A stretch of 64,000 nucleotides of DNA, from assembly GCF_000512585.2 (NCBI RefSeq), contig NC_089248.1, positions 806,001 to 870,000 of the forward strand, in the 5' to 3' direction. The translations under genes and the position numbers were made by a program. The first letter of the stretch is position 1. Each line of letters starts with the position of its first letter. Origin of the DNA: Kwoniella bestiolae CBS 10118. Taxonomy: Eukaryota; Basidiomycota; Tremellomycetes; Tremellales; Cryptococcaceae. Below, piece by piece: positions 35,688-48,232 of the stretch. The notes beneath the pieces are model-generated. The model was given only the letters and a program-made list of their open reading frames with translations. It was not told the DNA's origin and searched no databases.

Positions 35688-36398
35688 TGTTGCGGTAGCC
35701 TGTGACGTCTGCTGCTCAGCGTTGGGCTGTATTGTACTCTATGATTGACAAGCAATTACTCTTTTGACCTCGGATGAGAGAGAGATCTTGAAAAAATCCA
35801 AGAATACGGTTAATCCAACTCTCTTCCAACCGGACATCTCCGCATCTTAGGGAGACAATGATGTGGCATTATGGTGGATGGCACAGTCAGTATCAATTCC
35901 TTCCAATGCTTAATTCGTGTTGTGTTCCAGCCACCCCCTTTAAATCCAACTACTGTAAATCAGGCAGTTTACCCGAGGAGTAACACAAGGAAATAAGGAA
36001 CGCACTGATCAGTTACTGTTCCAGGGGTTAATACGCGTTTTGACGTTGTCTGTTTTGACTTTGTGTGCTTTAGTTGCATTTGATTTTCATCTGGAGGCGT
36101 ATGGTGATGGTCTGTGGGATGGGATGGGATATAACAATGTATAGAGGTAGATAGAGGATGCATTGATCTCTTCATTCAACCTCCTTCCTCTTCATATCAA
36201 TCTTTTCTCTTCCCCATCTCCTTGTTACTTGTTACTTCGCTGAGCGAGCACCTACCTCTTCATAAACATTTACTAGAGTACTTTTATATCCTGGTGATAT
36301 ACATTCTTAGTATCTTATAACCAAGCAACCACCCCACCCCCTTGCGTAGATCGCAACCAATAATTACTATCTTGATCTTGGAAATCACTCATATCAAA
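35688..36398. promoter_or_regulatory. Divergent promoter region between the oxygenase and the PL14-like gene
   Basis: About 710 nt between outward-facing starts, AT-rich with pyrimidine tracts just upstream of 36399. No RNA gene or repeat seen. Confidence 0.35.
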
Positions 36399-37943
36399 AT
36401 GTACACTTCAACCCTCCTCTACCTCCTTCCCCTCCTATCCCTATCTCTACCCAGCTCAGCAGCTGGTGGACCCACCCCTCGAGAGATATACGAAGCTGCC
36501 TCGAAACGTGCCCTCCCCTCACGGGACGATACAGACTCACACGGACATGGGAAGTACAACGCCCTGCTCAACACACATGGACATGGTCATGTAGGTAGAA
36601 GATCACATGGTGGTGGATTAGATGGAAAGAAATTGGTTAGGAGGAAGAAGGTCAAGGCGAAGAGGGCTGGTACTACTTGTCGAGTCTCATCGGCCGCTTC
36701 GGACTCCACCGCTACTGCCACCGCGACGATACCCGCTCAACAAAACAATGCTATCCCCAAATCATCCTCTTCTTCTTCATCATCAGCTTACGAACAAGAA
36801 ACCGAGACCGCCTATCCCACGATGTCATCTTCATCCACAAATGAGTGGCAAAGCTCAGCCGCGGCTTCTTCCACTTCTACATCGCAACAGGCCGAGTCTA
36901 CTTCTTCTTCTTCTTCCTCTTCTTCCAGTTTATTCCCCTGGGGCACAGGTAGTGCGAGCTGGACGACCTCGTCAGGTGGATTATCATGTGAGTTGGGATC
37001 TTGTCCTTGACTGCACTTCTATCATACATCGTATCCTCTTCAATCATCCTCCATCATCGTCATCACATAATACATAGAACACACACTAATACCACCGTCT
37101 GTCCACCCAACAGTCGAATCCGCCCTCAAACCCCTAACAGCCGGTAAACTGCCCTCCCACGGCACCGCGCCCGACGGGTCCGATTCGCTCGTCGCAAACT
37201 TCCCAGCGGGGACAGTCGGCATCTCCTCGGCGGGATTCTCATTCTACACCTCCGGAGCGCACCAGGGCGTCCAAGTCGACCAAGCAAAAGAAGTATCATT
37301 CTCTTACTCTGTCTACCTCGCCGACGGATTCAACTTTGTCAAAGGTGGAAAGTTCCCTGGCCTATACGGTGGAACTTCGCTAGAACAGGCCAAGAGCTGT
37401 TCAGGAGGAAGACAGGACAGTAGAGATTCATGTTTCTCTGCTAGACTTATGTGGAGGACCAACGCCCAGGGGGAGATCTACGATTATTTGCCTGTACCTT
37501 ACACGAACACCGATACGGGGTACGGGGAGTCGATCCAGCGTGGAGCATACGACTGGGCCACCGGACGATGGACCACGGTCGCTATGCGGGTGAAGTTGAA
37601 TGATGTGGGGCAAGCCAATGGGGAACAGGAGTTGGTTGTTGATGGACATTCTGTTATTTCGTTGAAGGATGTGACGTTTGCTACGTCGGAGGGGACAAAG
37701 ATTTATGGTATTATGGCGCAGACTTTCTTTGTGAGTTTGAGTTTGAGTTGTATTTTGCTTCTCACCATAAGCTCATTACGTTTATTTCTTTCTTCGTCAC
37801 TTTATATATTAAACCATGTTGATTGAGGACACATCGCTGATTCTGTTTATTTCGTGACGTAGGGAGGCCACACAGACGACTGGGCTTCACCAAACGATCA
37901 ACAAATCTTCTTCAAGGATTGGTCGCTTGCTGTGCTTTCTTAG
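36399..37943 (+). CDS. Secreted polysaccharide lyase family 14-like protein
   Basis: Predicted extracellular carbohydrate-active protein. Seen: a signal peptide (MYTSTLLYLLPLLSLSLPSSAAG), a His/Gly-rich segment with repeated HGHG (SHGHGKYN, HGHGHVG), a basic patch 'KKLVRRKKVKAKRAG' that may be a processing site, and a Ser-rich linker of about 90 residues made by TCT/TCC repeats, probably O-glycosylated. After one intron the catalytic-type domain follows: 'VESALKPLTAGKLPSHGTAP', 'EVSFSYSVYLADGFNFVKGG', 'KFPGLYGGTS' (the G-K-x-P-G-L-x-G signature of PL14-like lyases), 'SARLMWRTNAQGEIYDYLP' and 'GGHTDDWASPNDQQIFFKDW'. Start at MYTS, not the upstream in-frame Met, because only this gives a clean signal peptide. 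Three exons. Substrate not predictable. Confidence 0.8.
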
Positions 37944-38323
37944 ATTACTATTACTATCGCTGCAAAACAGGAGGGTCCGGTTACTCTCTTTGTTTGGTTT
38001 TAGTACTGTATATAGGTCAGCATATATGAGGATGTATGTATATCTATTTGACTTCACTGTAAGCGATTCTTGTGCAGATCAATGAGTGATGTGTGGGAAG
38101 ACTCTGGTCAAGGGGATGTGAATAGTATGATCCCGAATTGCTCTTCTGAGACTGATGATGGTATAATGACAAATCGCATCTGAGGGAAAAGATAAGATAC
38201 GATGTATCTCCTCAATCTATCAACAACAACGTATATCTCAACTATGCAAGTCACCCTTCTTCCTCGCCAAATCAACGTCTCAATCTGTATGTCGATCAGA
38301 CTACTCCAATCCCAACCAATGCC
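37944..38323. other. Convergent 3' region
   Basis: About 380 nt between convergent stop codons of the PL14-like gene and RPB6. Nothing beyond 3' UTR-like sequence is seen. Confidence 0.35.
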
Positions 38324-39520
38324 TTATTCTTGGATGATAAGCTCTTCAACCTTCCAATCTTCGAACGAATTATCTACACGGCTCAGACACATCAGCTCCT
38401 GTCAACATCACCCACTGCACACTATCCCTCTCTCCCACCTAAAAGCGGAGCGAACATTTTCTCCCTTTTCTCATTATTCGGTTCTTCAGCAGCGCCTTGC
38501 TTCTGCTGTATGACACAGACTCTCGTCCCCCCCTCCTTAAATTCTTCATGAACACAAAGACACACTCACCAGGGAGATATCGCCGTATCACCAATGGGAT
38601 CTTCTTAGCTGCCAGCTCCTTCAAGGCAATCTCCAAGGGGTCGGTCTCGCCTTCTACCGGGACAAGGACGGGTGCGTTCATACTATGAGGTCGATCAGGT
38701 CACAAGGTATCAGCTCCCCGTCTTCGTGTCATTTCCGGCGATTGTTCTCCCCCGTTCTTCTTCCTTCATCATCAATGGTTTGAACAGTACTACGAGAGGT
38801 CGTCCCCATCCCATCCACCTCAGCCTTGAGAGTACCCAAATCATGGTTCCATTTCCGCTGAACTACCTGTACGCTGTTTTCATGACTGTCTCGCAGGACG
38901 AACCAACCCACCTAATTTGCAATGCCCTCGTACCCAACACTCTGGCTCTCTCATACTTGGTCATATACGGTGTAGTCACCCGCACTTCGTTTGGTTTCGC
39001 AGCTTTACCCGTACGTTGTCGTTCACCATCTTGAGGGGCGTTTGATTCCTACCATAAGAGTTCCTCACGTCAGCAGTTCGTACATATCTGGTGTTACTTG
39101 AAGAGATGCGGACTCACCACAATCATCGTTTCGTCGATCTCAGCGTTCATACCTTCTTCTTCGTTACCTGCATTCTCTTCATCGTTTTCGTAGCTATATC
39201 AAGTTCAATAGTCAGGTCAGCACCCTCCATTGGTCATCATCTGATATGATCCTCTCATGTATCACTCGACTGCCAGAGGTGATCCTCCTCCGACTCGGTT
39301 TGAGATGTCCGACAACCCATTTTACTGTCCCGAGTTGGACAGTGTGCACTCGCTCGACCTCGGACACTTGTAGTCCCTTGAGACTCCCTGTGTACCATGT
39401 ACCATTCCTATCTTGCTGGAATGACAGCCGCACTCACTTCAAGGTATCTGGATCGAGGTAATCCTGCTCGTAATCCCCTCCCTCGAAATCACCAGTATCC
39501 ATTCGTTCGTCGTCTGACAT
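38324..39520 (-). CDS. RPO26: RNA polymerase I/II/III shared subunit RPB6 (ABC23)
   Basis: Common subunit of all three nuclear RNA polymerases, contacting the clamp and stabilising the core. Seen: acidic N terminus [20 protein letters not shown], then '[20 protein letters not shown]', '[20 protein letters not shown]' and '[20 protein letters not shown]', '[20 protein letters not shown]' and the final exon '[15 protein letters not shown]', all following the RPB6 core. Introns: four, the last about 200 nt, long for this locus, between 'RRYLP' and 'DNSFEDW'. Splice phases agree at each join. Convergent with the PL14-like gene. Confidence 0.95.
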
Positions 39521-39963
39521 TGTGCGTTGATTCTATTATTTGGTCTGACAGAGGCGGGGGCGAAAGAAAGATTACGTTTCGTTTCTATACAGATGAGGGT
39601 CGTGTTGGATGATGTAGAGATGTCAATTGATAGATGGATGAATGAGTGTGAAGTGAGGAAGGAGTCTTGTTCAACAAGCAAGCAAGGTTGTGTTATGGTT
39701 ATGAGGTGGTAGCTGGAAAAACATTTCTCGACTGTGAAGTGATTACGTAAGTAGGATGATTCCGGTTATATCTGGTCTGATCTCTGGTTCATCTTGCCAC
39801 TCTACTAACACAGTCCATCTCACATCTCTATTGCTATTCCATTCATCATTCATCGTACTCTCCGTCGAGAACAGAATCACACATATCAGTACAGGCTGCC
39901 TTACGATCAGTCAGACAAGCGTAATGCCACGCTGAGACCCCAACACCAACACGCAACGGCAAG
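39521..39963. promoter_or_regulatory. Divergent promoter region between RPB6 and the PROPPIN gene
   Basis: About 440 nt between outward-facing starts. No repeats or RNA genes seen. Confidence 0.35.
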
Positions 39964-42108
39964 ATGCAGCTCGGTAGATATTCCGTATCTACCCTTCGAC
40001 CACCCCCTATCCACTCAATCACTTTCTCAGAGGATGGGCGGTTCTTCGCTGTAGCTGGGGAAGAGGGGTACGAAGTGTGGAGGGGGTGGCCTCTTGTTCT
40101 GGTCAGGAGAAGGGGTAGGTAATTTCTTTCTCACTTATCATCCGGATCGATAATTCACCTATACGATCGTGTCTACCTCTAAGGGCACATACGGACAATT
40201 CAATATCAAGAGGTAGCTGATTCGATATCGTCTATAGTCCTACCCGGTACTCTCACCCTCGCATTACTCCTCCCTCAGTCCCCTCTACTAGTGCTTCAAG
40301 GCGGCGGAGCGAATCCACTATACCCACCTAATAAAGCTGTGATATATCATGATAAGCTGAGTATGGCAATTGCGGAAGTTGAATTTGGGTGAGTCTTGAG
40401 AGCATCGGGAACAGCTGCAATCTGTCGAAGCAGAAGCATTCTGGTCAGATGTCGCTGACGTTAATTGTGTGCTCGCAGAGAGAGAATACGAGGTATCAGA
40501 GCTCGAAAGGGGATGATATGCGTCGCGTTGTCTCGCAAGGTCACAGCGTTTGAGTATGGCCTGGACACCTCATCGCATACTGAACAACCAGGACAATCGA
40601 GAAGGAAAGATAAAGGCAAGAGTAAAGAGGTGGAAGAAGGATTCTGGTTGAGGAAATTTGGTGAATGGGAGACTGCAGAGAATGAGATGGGTATGTCGGG
40701 TAACCTCTCTCTTTGTTCCTCTTTCCCTATCTTCCCTTGTACATATCTCTGTCTATATGTTTCCATCTGATTCAATTCGATCTTGAGTTCAATCTCGTCA
40801 ATCGGAAACAAACGGCTAACAAAGCTCTTCTTATACTTTAGGTCTCATGGCCCTCTCCACCTCCCCAGGCTCATCCCTCCTCGCCCTCCCAGGCCGTCAA
40901 CCAGGGCATGTCCAACTAATCTCTCTACCCCCGTGTCCGCCTATACCTCCCACCTCCAACCCTTCCTCCACAGCTTTCAGAGCACCCATAATCCTAGCTC
41001 ATACCCATCCGTTATCTACTCTATCATGCACGTTCAACGGATCACATATCATCACTACCTCTGAACGCGGGACGTTACTACGTATATGGGATACTACCAA
41101 GGGAAGGCTGGAGAGAGAATTACGGAGGGGGGTGGACAAGGCTGAGATGTGGGGATGTAAGTTTGAGAGTGAACGTGGGGGGAAAGGACGGGTAGTGGCG
41201 TGGAGTGATAAGGGTACTGTACATGTTTGGAAGGATGAGGAGGGTAGTAAAGCCAAGACGGAGGGGACGAGATCGTAAGTGGTCCGCCCTCAACTTACTG
41301 TGCTGTGGTGTTATACTAGAAACTACATTGATATCGATCATATACTGAACACTGGTAATTCCACACCTACAGATCAACACCTACACCATCCTCAACGCCC
41401 TCCCTCACCCACATTCTATCGCGTAATCTCCCCTTACCCAAATACTTCTCCTCGTCCCCTTCCATCGCGCAATATCACCTACCCCGCAAGAACCCACATG
41501 CAATAAGCTCAGCACTAGGCAAAGCAGGTGTGAACGTCCCTTCAATGCGGAATGACGATATCGATAATGAGGAGTCCGAACAGTTCATGGTAGGCTGGAT
41601 AGACGTTGAGACTACCTCGACCTCGAGCTCTGAGGACCCGCACACGAAGGTTGAACGACGCAGTTCGGTTATATACGATTCACCTACCCCCGGAGCAGGG
41701 GGTGCACCGATGATGGGTTTGGGTGGACGGGAGGAACGAAGGTCGTTTGGGAGTGGGAGCGATAATACTTCTAGAACCGTTACTCCCCTCCCAGGGCCTG
41801 GACCTGGGAGACGAAACTCGATCACGAGGACTGTGTCGAGCAATTTCGTCAATAAATCTCAGGATAGGGATCAAGATAGACCGAAATCGAAGGTGCATAC
41901 CACTATTACCCCCTCGACTAGACCGACAACGACAGAGAAACAGCTGATAGTCATCACCTACTCTGGGGATTGGTATAGACTACGTATACCTGATGAATCG
42001 TATAGCGCAGGAGAGGGAGAAGGAGAACGGGAGGAGATGAAGAGGGGAGGAAGTAAGTGCGAATTAGTGGAATATAGGAGGTTGGGAGTGGGAGGTGGGG
42101 GGTGGTAA
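39964..42108 (+). CDS. PROPPIN-family WD40 protein (HSV2/WIPI3-like), autophagy-related
   Basis: Phosphoinositide-binding beta-propeller of the Atg18/Hsv2/WIPI family, which acts on autophagic and endosomal membranes. Seen: N-terminal blade 'HSITFSEDGRFFAVAGEEGY', 'EVWRGWPLVLVRR', 'TLALLLPQSPLLVLQGGGAN', and the family hallmark L/F-R-R-G in 'ERELRRGVDKAEMWGCKFES', with the preceding 'IITTSERGTLLRIWDTTKG' blade. A LRRG version of FRRG is usual in WIPI3/HSV2-type members. A long disordered insertion rich in Ser, Arg and Gly (about 41600-41900), then a last blade 'LIVITYSGDWYRLRIPDES'. Five exons. It is more degenerate than typical Atg18, so assignment to the HSV2 branch rests mainly on the LRRG motif. 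Confidence 0.8.
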
Positions 42109-42545
42109 CTCTGTGGAATGGGTTGGGTCAGGACAGGACAGAATGTTGTGTGTATCGCTCAGAGGGAGGTGGATGTTTATCATGTACTAAGTTAGTCGTT
42201 CGGTTGATATCTTGTATTCGCATTATCATTATTATAGGCTTGTGTATATGTTGTAGGGTTCATAGACTATGTATATCATGTTGGTCCGGTCTGAGCTCTT
42301 GGTCCTTAGATGAGCTCTCCTCCACTCACGTCAATGCCAAGACTACACGATCACTTGAGTAAGCAGGTTGACGTAAATCCAAGCCAAGAGTAGATTAGAT
42401 AACACGAGTACGTGCTCGTGTTCGAGTATCATTACTCAGCAATCAGGGCGATGCAAGGTGTATAAGAGGAGAGGGAACATGAGCATGCAGTGTGGGTTGG
42501 TCTCCTTCAACTCATTGCTGCATCTTGATTCTTCGCAGACCAATC
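42109..42545. other. Intergenic region upstream of the RidA-like gene
   Basis: About 440 nt between same-strand genes; 3' UTR and promoter presumably. It includes a short palindromic stretch GAGTACGTGCTC near 42408. Nothing else seen. Confidence 0.3.
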
Positions 42546-43133
42546 ATGTTGAATCTCACGTACACCACTTACCCAGGATTAGGCGAATGGGCAAGGACAG
42601 TAAGGCATTATAGTCAGGCTGTGAGAGTTGGAAATATCATCCATATCTCGGGGCAGGGTAAGTCATGGGTCCATATCACTCATTCCGCTACGACATAAGC
42701 CCCGTACAAATAGTGATGAACGGTCGTGGAATGGGAGGGTACAGGCGGATGGGACCCCAATAAATTCGAGAATATCACTTTCGACCCCGACATCTCGAGA
42801 CAGATCGACAAGGCATTTGAGAATGTCCAACTGGCGTTGGTCAGTGCAGGTGGGAAGGGGTGGAAACAGGTTGGTCCGACTCTACTCTACCACGACCCAC
42901 ACTCCTTTCACCACCTCATGAGTCCCTGATAACCCTATTACCAGGTATACAAGGTAACTTCCTACCACGTCACCTCCTCCAGCGTAATCGACGAAGAAAT
43001 CACCCAAGCGATGGTCCGTAACCTCAAGAAGTGGATGCCGGACCATGCACCCATCTGGACAGAGATTGGGGTGAGAGGGTTGGGAGCAGAGGGGATGGAG
43101 GTGGAGATTGAGGTTGAGGCGTTTGATGGGTAG
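42546..43133 (+). CDS. RidA/YjgF/UK114-family protein, active-site Arg apparently replaced
   Basis: Small (about 140 residues) trimeric-type chorismate-mutase-fold protein. Seen: 'WARTVRHYSQAVRVGNIIHI', 'SGQGGWDPN', 'DISRQIDKAFENVQLALVSA', 'GGKGWKQVYKVTSYHV', 'EITQAMVRNLKKWMPDHAPI' and 'GMEVEIEVEAFDG', the RidA signature end. Classic RidA enzymes hydrolyse reactive 2-aminoacrylate and use an Arg in the P-x-R segment; here the equivalent stretch reads 'APIWTEIGVR', without Arg at that place, so it may belong to a non-deaminase Rid subgroup. Four short exons, all joins in phase. Convergent with COQ1. Confidence 0.85.
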
Positions 43134-43378
43134 TGTCTGTGAGGGGAGTATGAGTAGCATGATGAGTGAGATTGGTCATTCGATGAGTAAGATTGAGCAG
43201 ATATCATGCATTGTGTGAATCATGCTATGCACGAGCGTAACGAGCCATAGGCAATATCGAGCCTACTGTTTTCGACGTCCCTTCTGGTGAACTACTATTC
43301 TATCATTCTATCCATTCCCAGTCCCAATCCCATCCCATTCCGATCATAATACACATGAACAAACCCCCATGCCAACCC

Positions 43379-45022
43379 CTACTTAACCCTCTCCACAACC
43401 TTCTTCGTCAACCCTATCAACGCCTCCCTAGCCCCCGACTCGGGCAACCTCTCCACCAACTCCCTCGCAGCCTCCGCAAACGTCTTCGCCAAATCCACCG
43501 TCCTCTGCAGACCATCCGACTTGCCCACAATTTCACGAGCAATCTCCACATCTCCCGGTTCGCTGAATTTCCGTAAGATTAATGGTCCCATCTCGGGGTA
43601 TTTCTCCCATGCGAATAGGGCTGGGGCTGTTGCGAGACCCAGTCGAAGGTCCGCTCCGAGGGAGGGTTTTCCGAGGGAGGGGTCGGGGGGCAGGAAATCT
43701 AGGGCGTCGTCGATTAACTATTCACGAGGGGATGGAAGTTAGCATGGGTCTTTGACTTGAGCATCGTTTGATGAGGCGTTGTTTCAAATGCTAGGCGCTG
43801 TTCGAGGATATAATGACCAAAGGATACCGTTGGATGATAGCCAACGGAAAGAGGTGTAGCACCTTCCATCCTACTGCAGATCATCAGAAAAGACTGAACC
43901 CACCTGAAACGCAATCCCCAAATTCCTTCCATACCCATAAGCAACATCCTTGACCCACTCCCCATCTTTACTCAACCCACTCCCATCGGAATCTCCACAT
44001 CCACCCAAAATCACCGCAGCTCTAGCAGACTTCGCCATCAGACTTGCCGTCTTCAAATACGTCTTCCTCATATAATCTTCGAATCCTTTAGCAGAAGGTG
44101 TCGTCTCAGGTTCGGACGTAGCTTTCAACTGCATCACCTCCCCTTCTACCAGATTGGCAATCACCGTAGCCAACAGCTCTACTACCTCCCTACTGCCCAG
44201 TCTGGCCAATGCGACGGATGCTCTGCCCAGTAGGAAATCTCCAGACAGGATAGCCAGCTTGTTCCCGAATGTGGAAGGGGCGGAGGGTTCTCCCCTCCTC
44301 AGTGGGGAGGAGTCGATAACGTCGTCGTGCAGGAGAGACGCAACGTGGATCATCTCTGTTATACTGGCCAATCTCCGCTGCGTGGGAAGAATCATCGGCT
44401 GACCGTTCTGCTGAAGACTCCCATCAAATTCCGATACATTCAATGGCGGCTGAGGTATGGACTGTTGACCAAATGGAGGTATCTGAAATGGACTTGCAAA
44501 GACCTGACTTCCGGTTGCCTCCTGCCCGTTGACCTCGGGATTCCAGTCGTTCAGAACACCTCCCTGCGAAGTGAGCGAATCATCTATACTTCGCCGACTC
44601 CCACTTTCCATCTTCATCTTCTCCCATCCGGTTCCTCCTAACCCATTGGTAGCTTGCGCCATGAGGAGCACCAACAGCGGACGAAGGTGTTTACCCTCAG
44701 CTTGGAAGTAATACTTCGCGACTGTATCTAAAGCTGTATTTGATGAACCCAGCATTCGAAAGAGGGAGGATTTCAAATTACCTATCTCAGCATTTATCAC
44801 TGATAGTGGGTCGTCTAACGATGTTGCTGTGGATGTGGAAGCGGAAGAAGAAGATGGAGGAGGAGTGAGGACGGAATGGGCGGATTCTGTTGCTGCTGCC
44901 CATGCTGATTGGGATTTTGGGGTGGTCGATGGTGATAGGCGTATACGGGAGGTGGTGAGTGAACGGCTCGGACGGGAGGATCGGGAAGTTTGGGCGAGCG
45001 AGCGAGCGCTGCGGGACAGCAT
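43379..45022 (-). CDS. COQ1: Trans-polyprenyl diphosphate synthase for ubiquinone (COQ1)
   Basis: Mitochondrial prenyltransferase that builds the isoprenoid tail of coenzyme Q from IPP and an allylic starter. Seen: presequence 'MLSRSARSLAQTSRSSRPSR' (basic, Ser-rich, no acids); 'YYFQAEGKHLRPLLVLLMAQ' (GKxLRP); an insertion of about 75 residues after 'AQATNG' that is common in fungal COQ1; the first Asp-rich motif 'HVASLLHDDVIDSSPLRRG' (DDxxD plus RR); 'KLAILSGDFLLGRASVALA'; and the second Asp motif after an intron, 'FQLIDDALDFLPPDPSLGKP' (DDxxD plus GK). C terminus 'REALIGLTKKVVERVK'. Two introns. Head-on to RidA, 245 nt apart. Confidence 0.95.
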
Positions 45023-45446
45023 GGTGGGGGAGTTGAAGAGGGGACGGTCGGAGGAGAGCGAAGGGACAGAGGTCAGAGGGAAGTAGGAGTGAAGAGTGAA
45101 GGATGACCTGTTTGTGCGTTGTTGATGTCACTTGTAGATGTAGGTGATCTGCCTTGAAAAAGTTGGAAAAAGTCAAAAATCGGGTGACGAACCTCGTCCA
45201 CATCTTCACTCGCAAACCGCCAACTTCCGATAGGATCATAAGGAGCGGAATCAATCTTATCGATCATCCCCTTATTTGATTCAGTGACGTGGCAATCCCA
45301 ATTCCTACTTCACCCACCCTCCACTCGCATGCCCACTGATCTGCAGATAAAGTACAAGTAAACGTCAGCGATCAAAGACATCTCTCTATCTTCTTTTACT
45401 GAATTATCCATCCTGCTATAAACCGGAGAAAGCAAAGACCGTCAAG
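45023..45446. promoter_or_regulatory. Divergent promoter region between COQ1 and PKR1
   Basis: About 420 nt between outward-facing starts. Antisense open frames here read through the COQ1 leader and are not credible. No repeats or RNA genes seen. Confidence 0.35.
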
Positions 45447-46080
45447 ATGGTGACGAAAGATCAATCTGATTCATCCTCAGGGAAGGTCTCCCCAACGAGA
45501 GAGAGCGAAGTACAGAAAGAACAACCAGGGTTCTTTGGAATGTTGATCAAATCGATATTCGAGGTATGTCTCTTCATCCTTCAGCTAGCCTTCTACTTCC
45601 GACGGTATAGTAAGCTGATGATGATATAGCCAGGAGCCAACGCAGCAGTCGTAATGGGTATGTCCCCTCTGTACCTGCATCTCTGCATATCCCTGAGAAT
45701 GTTCAAGCTGACCATAAGATATATCACACAGCCATGAACCTATGTTTCTTCTTCCTCCTTCTTACGTTGTTCGGGCTGGCAGTATTGACGCACTGGAATA
45801 AACATGTTTTGATGTTATTGGGAGTGACCGCGTTGCTATGGGGTTCAATGATGTGGTAAGTCCCTCTTTATTGTAGCAACTATCGCAGCGGACTAGACTG
45901 CTCAATTCGCAGAAGAGAGGATGCTGATACCCCATTTTGTACAGGTTCGTACTGGAATTGACAAAGGTGCAAAACCGTCCGGATAATATGCCACCGCCCT
46001 CTGATCTCGACCTTAATCTGGATCCGAGTAAATCACCGGAGCAGGATGTAATAGTAGAAGAAAAGAAGAAAGACCGATAG
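45447..46080 (+). CDS. PKR1: PKR1-like V-ATPase assembly factor of the ER membrane
   Basis: Small ER membrane protein needed to assemble the V-ATPase V0 sector. Seen: a hydrophilic N terminus 'MVTKDQSDSSSGKVSPTRES', then the Pkr1 domain 'GFFGMLIKSIFEPGANAAVV' (the F-x-P-G motif), two membrane helices ('NLCFFFLLLTLFGLAVLTHW' and 'VLMLLGVTALLWGSMMWFVL') and a conserved 'ELTK' just after helix 2. The C terminus is acidic and ends 'VIVEEKKKDR'. Four exons; joins are in phase and the second exon is very small. V-ATPase subunit f lies 2 kb downstream on the opposite strand. Confidence 0.88.
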
Positions 46081-46309
46081 TGCAATTCCCTGGTGAATTG
46101 CTATGATGCATGTTTATGGATGAAATCATTATACAAAGTGTCTTCAATGGTTTTGGGATTGTGTCTTCGCCATCATTCATTTTTTTTCCTCCATGTGATC
46201 ACCAACATTCCGGTTCATCATAAACGACCTTATTCGAACTGAATACCTTCCGTTACGCATTCAAAATGATACCGATCCGCCAGCTCGTGATACATCCTCC
46301 TCCTTGCTA

Positions 46310-47882
46310 CTATCCCACTATATCTAGCCAACTCCCCCATGGACCCGGCTGATCACCCGTCAATCTAACTTCCACATTCTCACAAGCTGGTCCACCGAAG
46401 AAACCAGTACTTCTCCATTGTTTGAGCTGTTGTATGGGGAATGGACCTAGAGGCGCAAACGGAAATATGCAAGATCAGCCAGTGAACGTGGATAAGCCAG
46501 TCTGGGAGAAGCCACATGTCATGAGAGCGAAGAGATAAACATAGCTGCATAGAGTCCACTCACCAAACACCTCTCTCTCCACCGGCCTTTGAGCCTCAGG
46601 TAGATTCTTGACATACCCCAATGAGAACCTATATTGGAATTGTCTCGTATCTGCCGGTGGTGCAGGTGCTGCCGGTGCATTTGAGGCAGCACCATTGGAC
46701 CGATCCTCAGCAGGTAGCATGCGTTGTATGCTTTCTCTTGACATTGAGTATACTTCCAGATGACCTATCGTGGTGAGTTGCGAGACGATGTTGGAGAGGT
46801 TTGTAAATGGGTTGGAGGTGTGTGTAGGGTCGCTGCGAGGGGTGCAGTAGATTAGCATTACATGTTGCATATCCACATTTTAACCTTCTAGTAACATAGA
46901 CCTGACACTGTCGAGACGTTGTAAGAGAATATGTTGTATCTGAATTACAGTGAGAGGGAGAAACCCACCTCTGCTCCTGCTCACTCGCCATCATCTTCTT
47001 CCTCTCCTTCTGCTTCTCCACCCAACTCATCTTCTTTTTCTTCGCGATATCATCCTTATTATACTCCTTTCCCAACCTCTGCAACCCCTCCAAAACAGTC
47101 TCACCCCTTTCCAACAGCCCCACCGCCTCTCTCAACAACTCCCTCTCCTTAACCCGATTCTCACCTGAACTCTCCTTCTCTTCACGTTCCTTCTCCAGCC
47201 TCTCCCGTTCTCGGTGTGCTCTACGGGCTTTCTTGATCTCTTCTCTATTCAAATCAGATAACCATGAATCATGCTTATCATTCTCATCCTTGTCATTCTC
47301 CATATAAGCTTCTCCGTCCGCTGTGAATCTTCCCTCGGTCATCTCGCTCTTCATGTTGAATGGGGTAATATCAGATCCCATCGGTCCATCTAATCCTGTT
47401 TTCTCGGTCTTCCTCCGCTCCTCATCTTCGGAATCACTATCATCCATCTCACCCCTATTCCTAGAAAGTCCATCAAATTCTTGTCCCTCAATTTCATTTA
47501 GGTCCATATATTCCTTCTCCTTCCCCTTGCCCTTATCTTTATCGGATGGTTTGGATGCCTCGTCAACATCATCAGCAAACATATCTACATCGTCGTCCTC
47601 GTCCTTCTCTGCGCCAGGTCTTCGGGATGGAACCACTCCTTCTTCGTCATTTGATGAATCTGACCCATACCCATCTGTATCCTTTAATGAACGTTTGGCA
47701 CGCTGTTTGTCCCGCGCTGCGCCTTGTTGTAGGTCATCTTCCAATAGGAGATCATCATCATCTGCTGCTGAGGCTGAACCTGATCCGGCGGGGGAGGGGG
47801 CGAAAGAGGTGGAGTTTCGGTCGTCGAATCGGGTTCGTTTGGGCTGGGCGGATGAGCTGCCTGCGGGGCGTTTGACTGGCAT
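46310..47882 (-). CDS. LIN1: LIN1/CD2BP2-like GYF-domain protein of U5 snRNP
   Basis: Spliceosome-linked protein (human CD2BP2/U5-52K, yeast Lin1). Seen: basic N terminus 'MPVKRPAGSSSAQPKRTRFD', long acidic/Lys region, the family signature 'DITPFNMKSEMTEGRFTADG' (I-x-P-F-N-M/L-K-x-E-M-E-E-G-x-F), 'WLSDLNREEIKKARRAHRER', 'LLREAVGLLERGETVLEGLQ' and 'RLGKEYN', then a C-terminal GYF-like end: 'QFQYRFSLG' leading to 'REVFGPFAPLGPFPIQQLKQ', 'WRSTGFFGGPACENVEVRL' and 'SWLDIVG'. The GYF aromatic core is recognisable (FGPF, W, GFF). Three to four introns. Convergent with PKR1. Confidence 0.88.
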
Positions 47883-48232
47883 TCTGCGGTGCGCGTTCTG
47901 CGATTTGCGATGTGCGGTGGAGAGCGAGATGCGATGTGGGCAGAGGGTTGTAGGTAGTTCGCAAGTGTACTTGTACCTGTACGTCGAGGTGATTCAGTGT
48001 GCGGAGTGGTGTGATGATTGTAGTCTGAGAGTGTATCAGAAAGAAGGAGTAAAAGGATTGCAAGCTTATTTTGTTTCTCAGCTTATGTCGAGATTGATGT
48101 CTCTTTAACAGCACCACGTGGCACATCATTCAGAGGATGAAAAGTGGGTATGAACGTATGGACAAAGGTGCAGCGACAATCTATAGATACAAATATACAT
48201 TCAATCCACTGCAATCTAATACCTGAGGGGGA
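47883..48232. other. Intergenic region between LIN1 and V-ATPase f
   Basis: About 350 nt: promoter of LIN1 (minus strand) and 3' region of the V-ATPase f gene. No other features seen. Confidence 0.35.

Noticed and set aside
47323..48108. Plus-strand frame of 261 codons, Ser-rich
   Set aside because: Antisense of the acidic LIN1 coding region.
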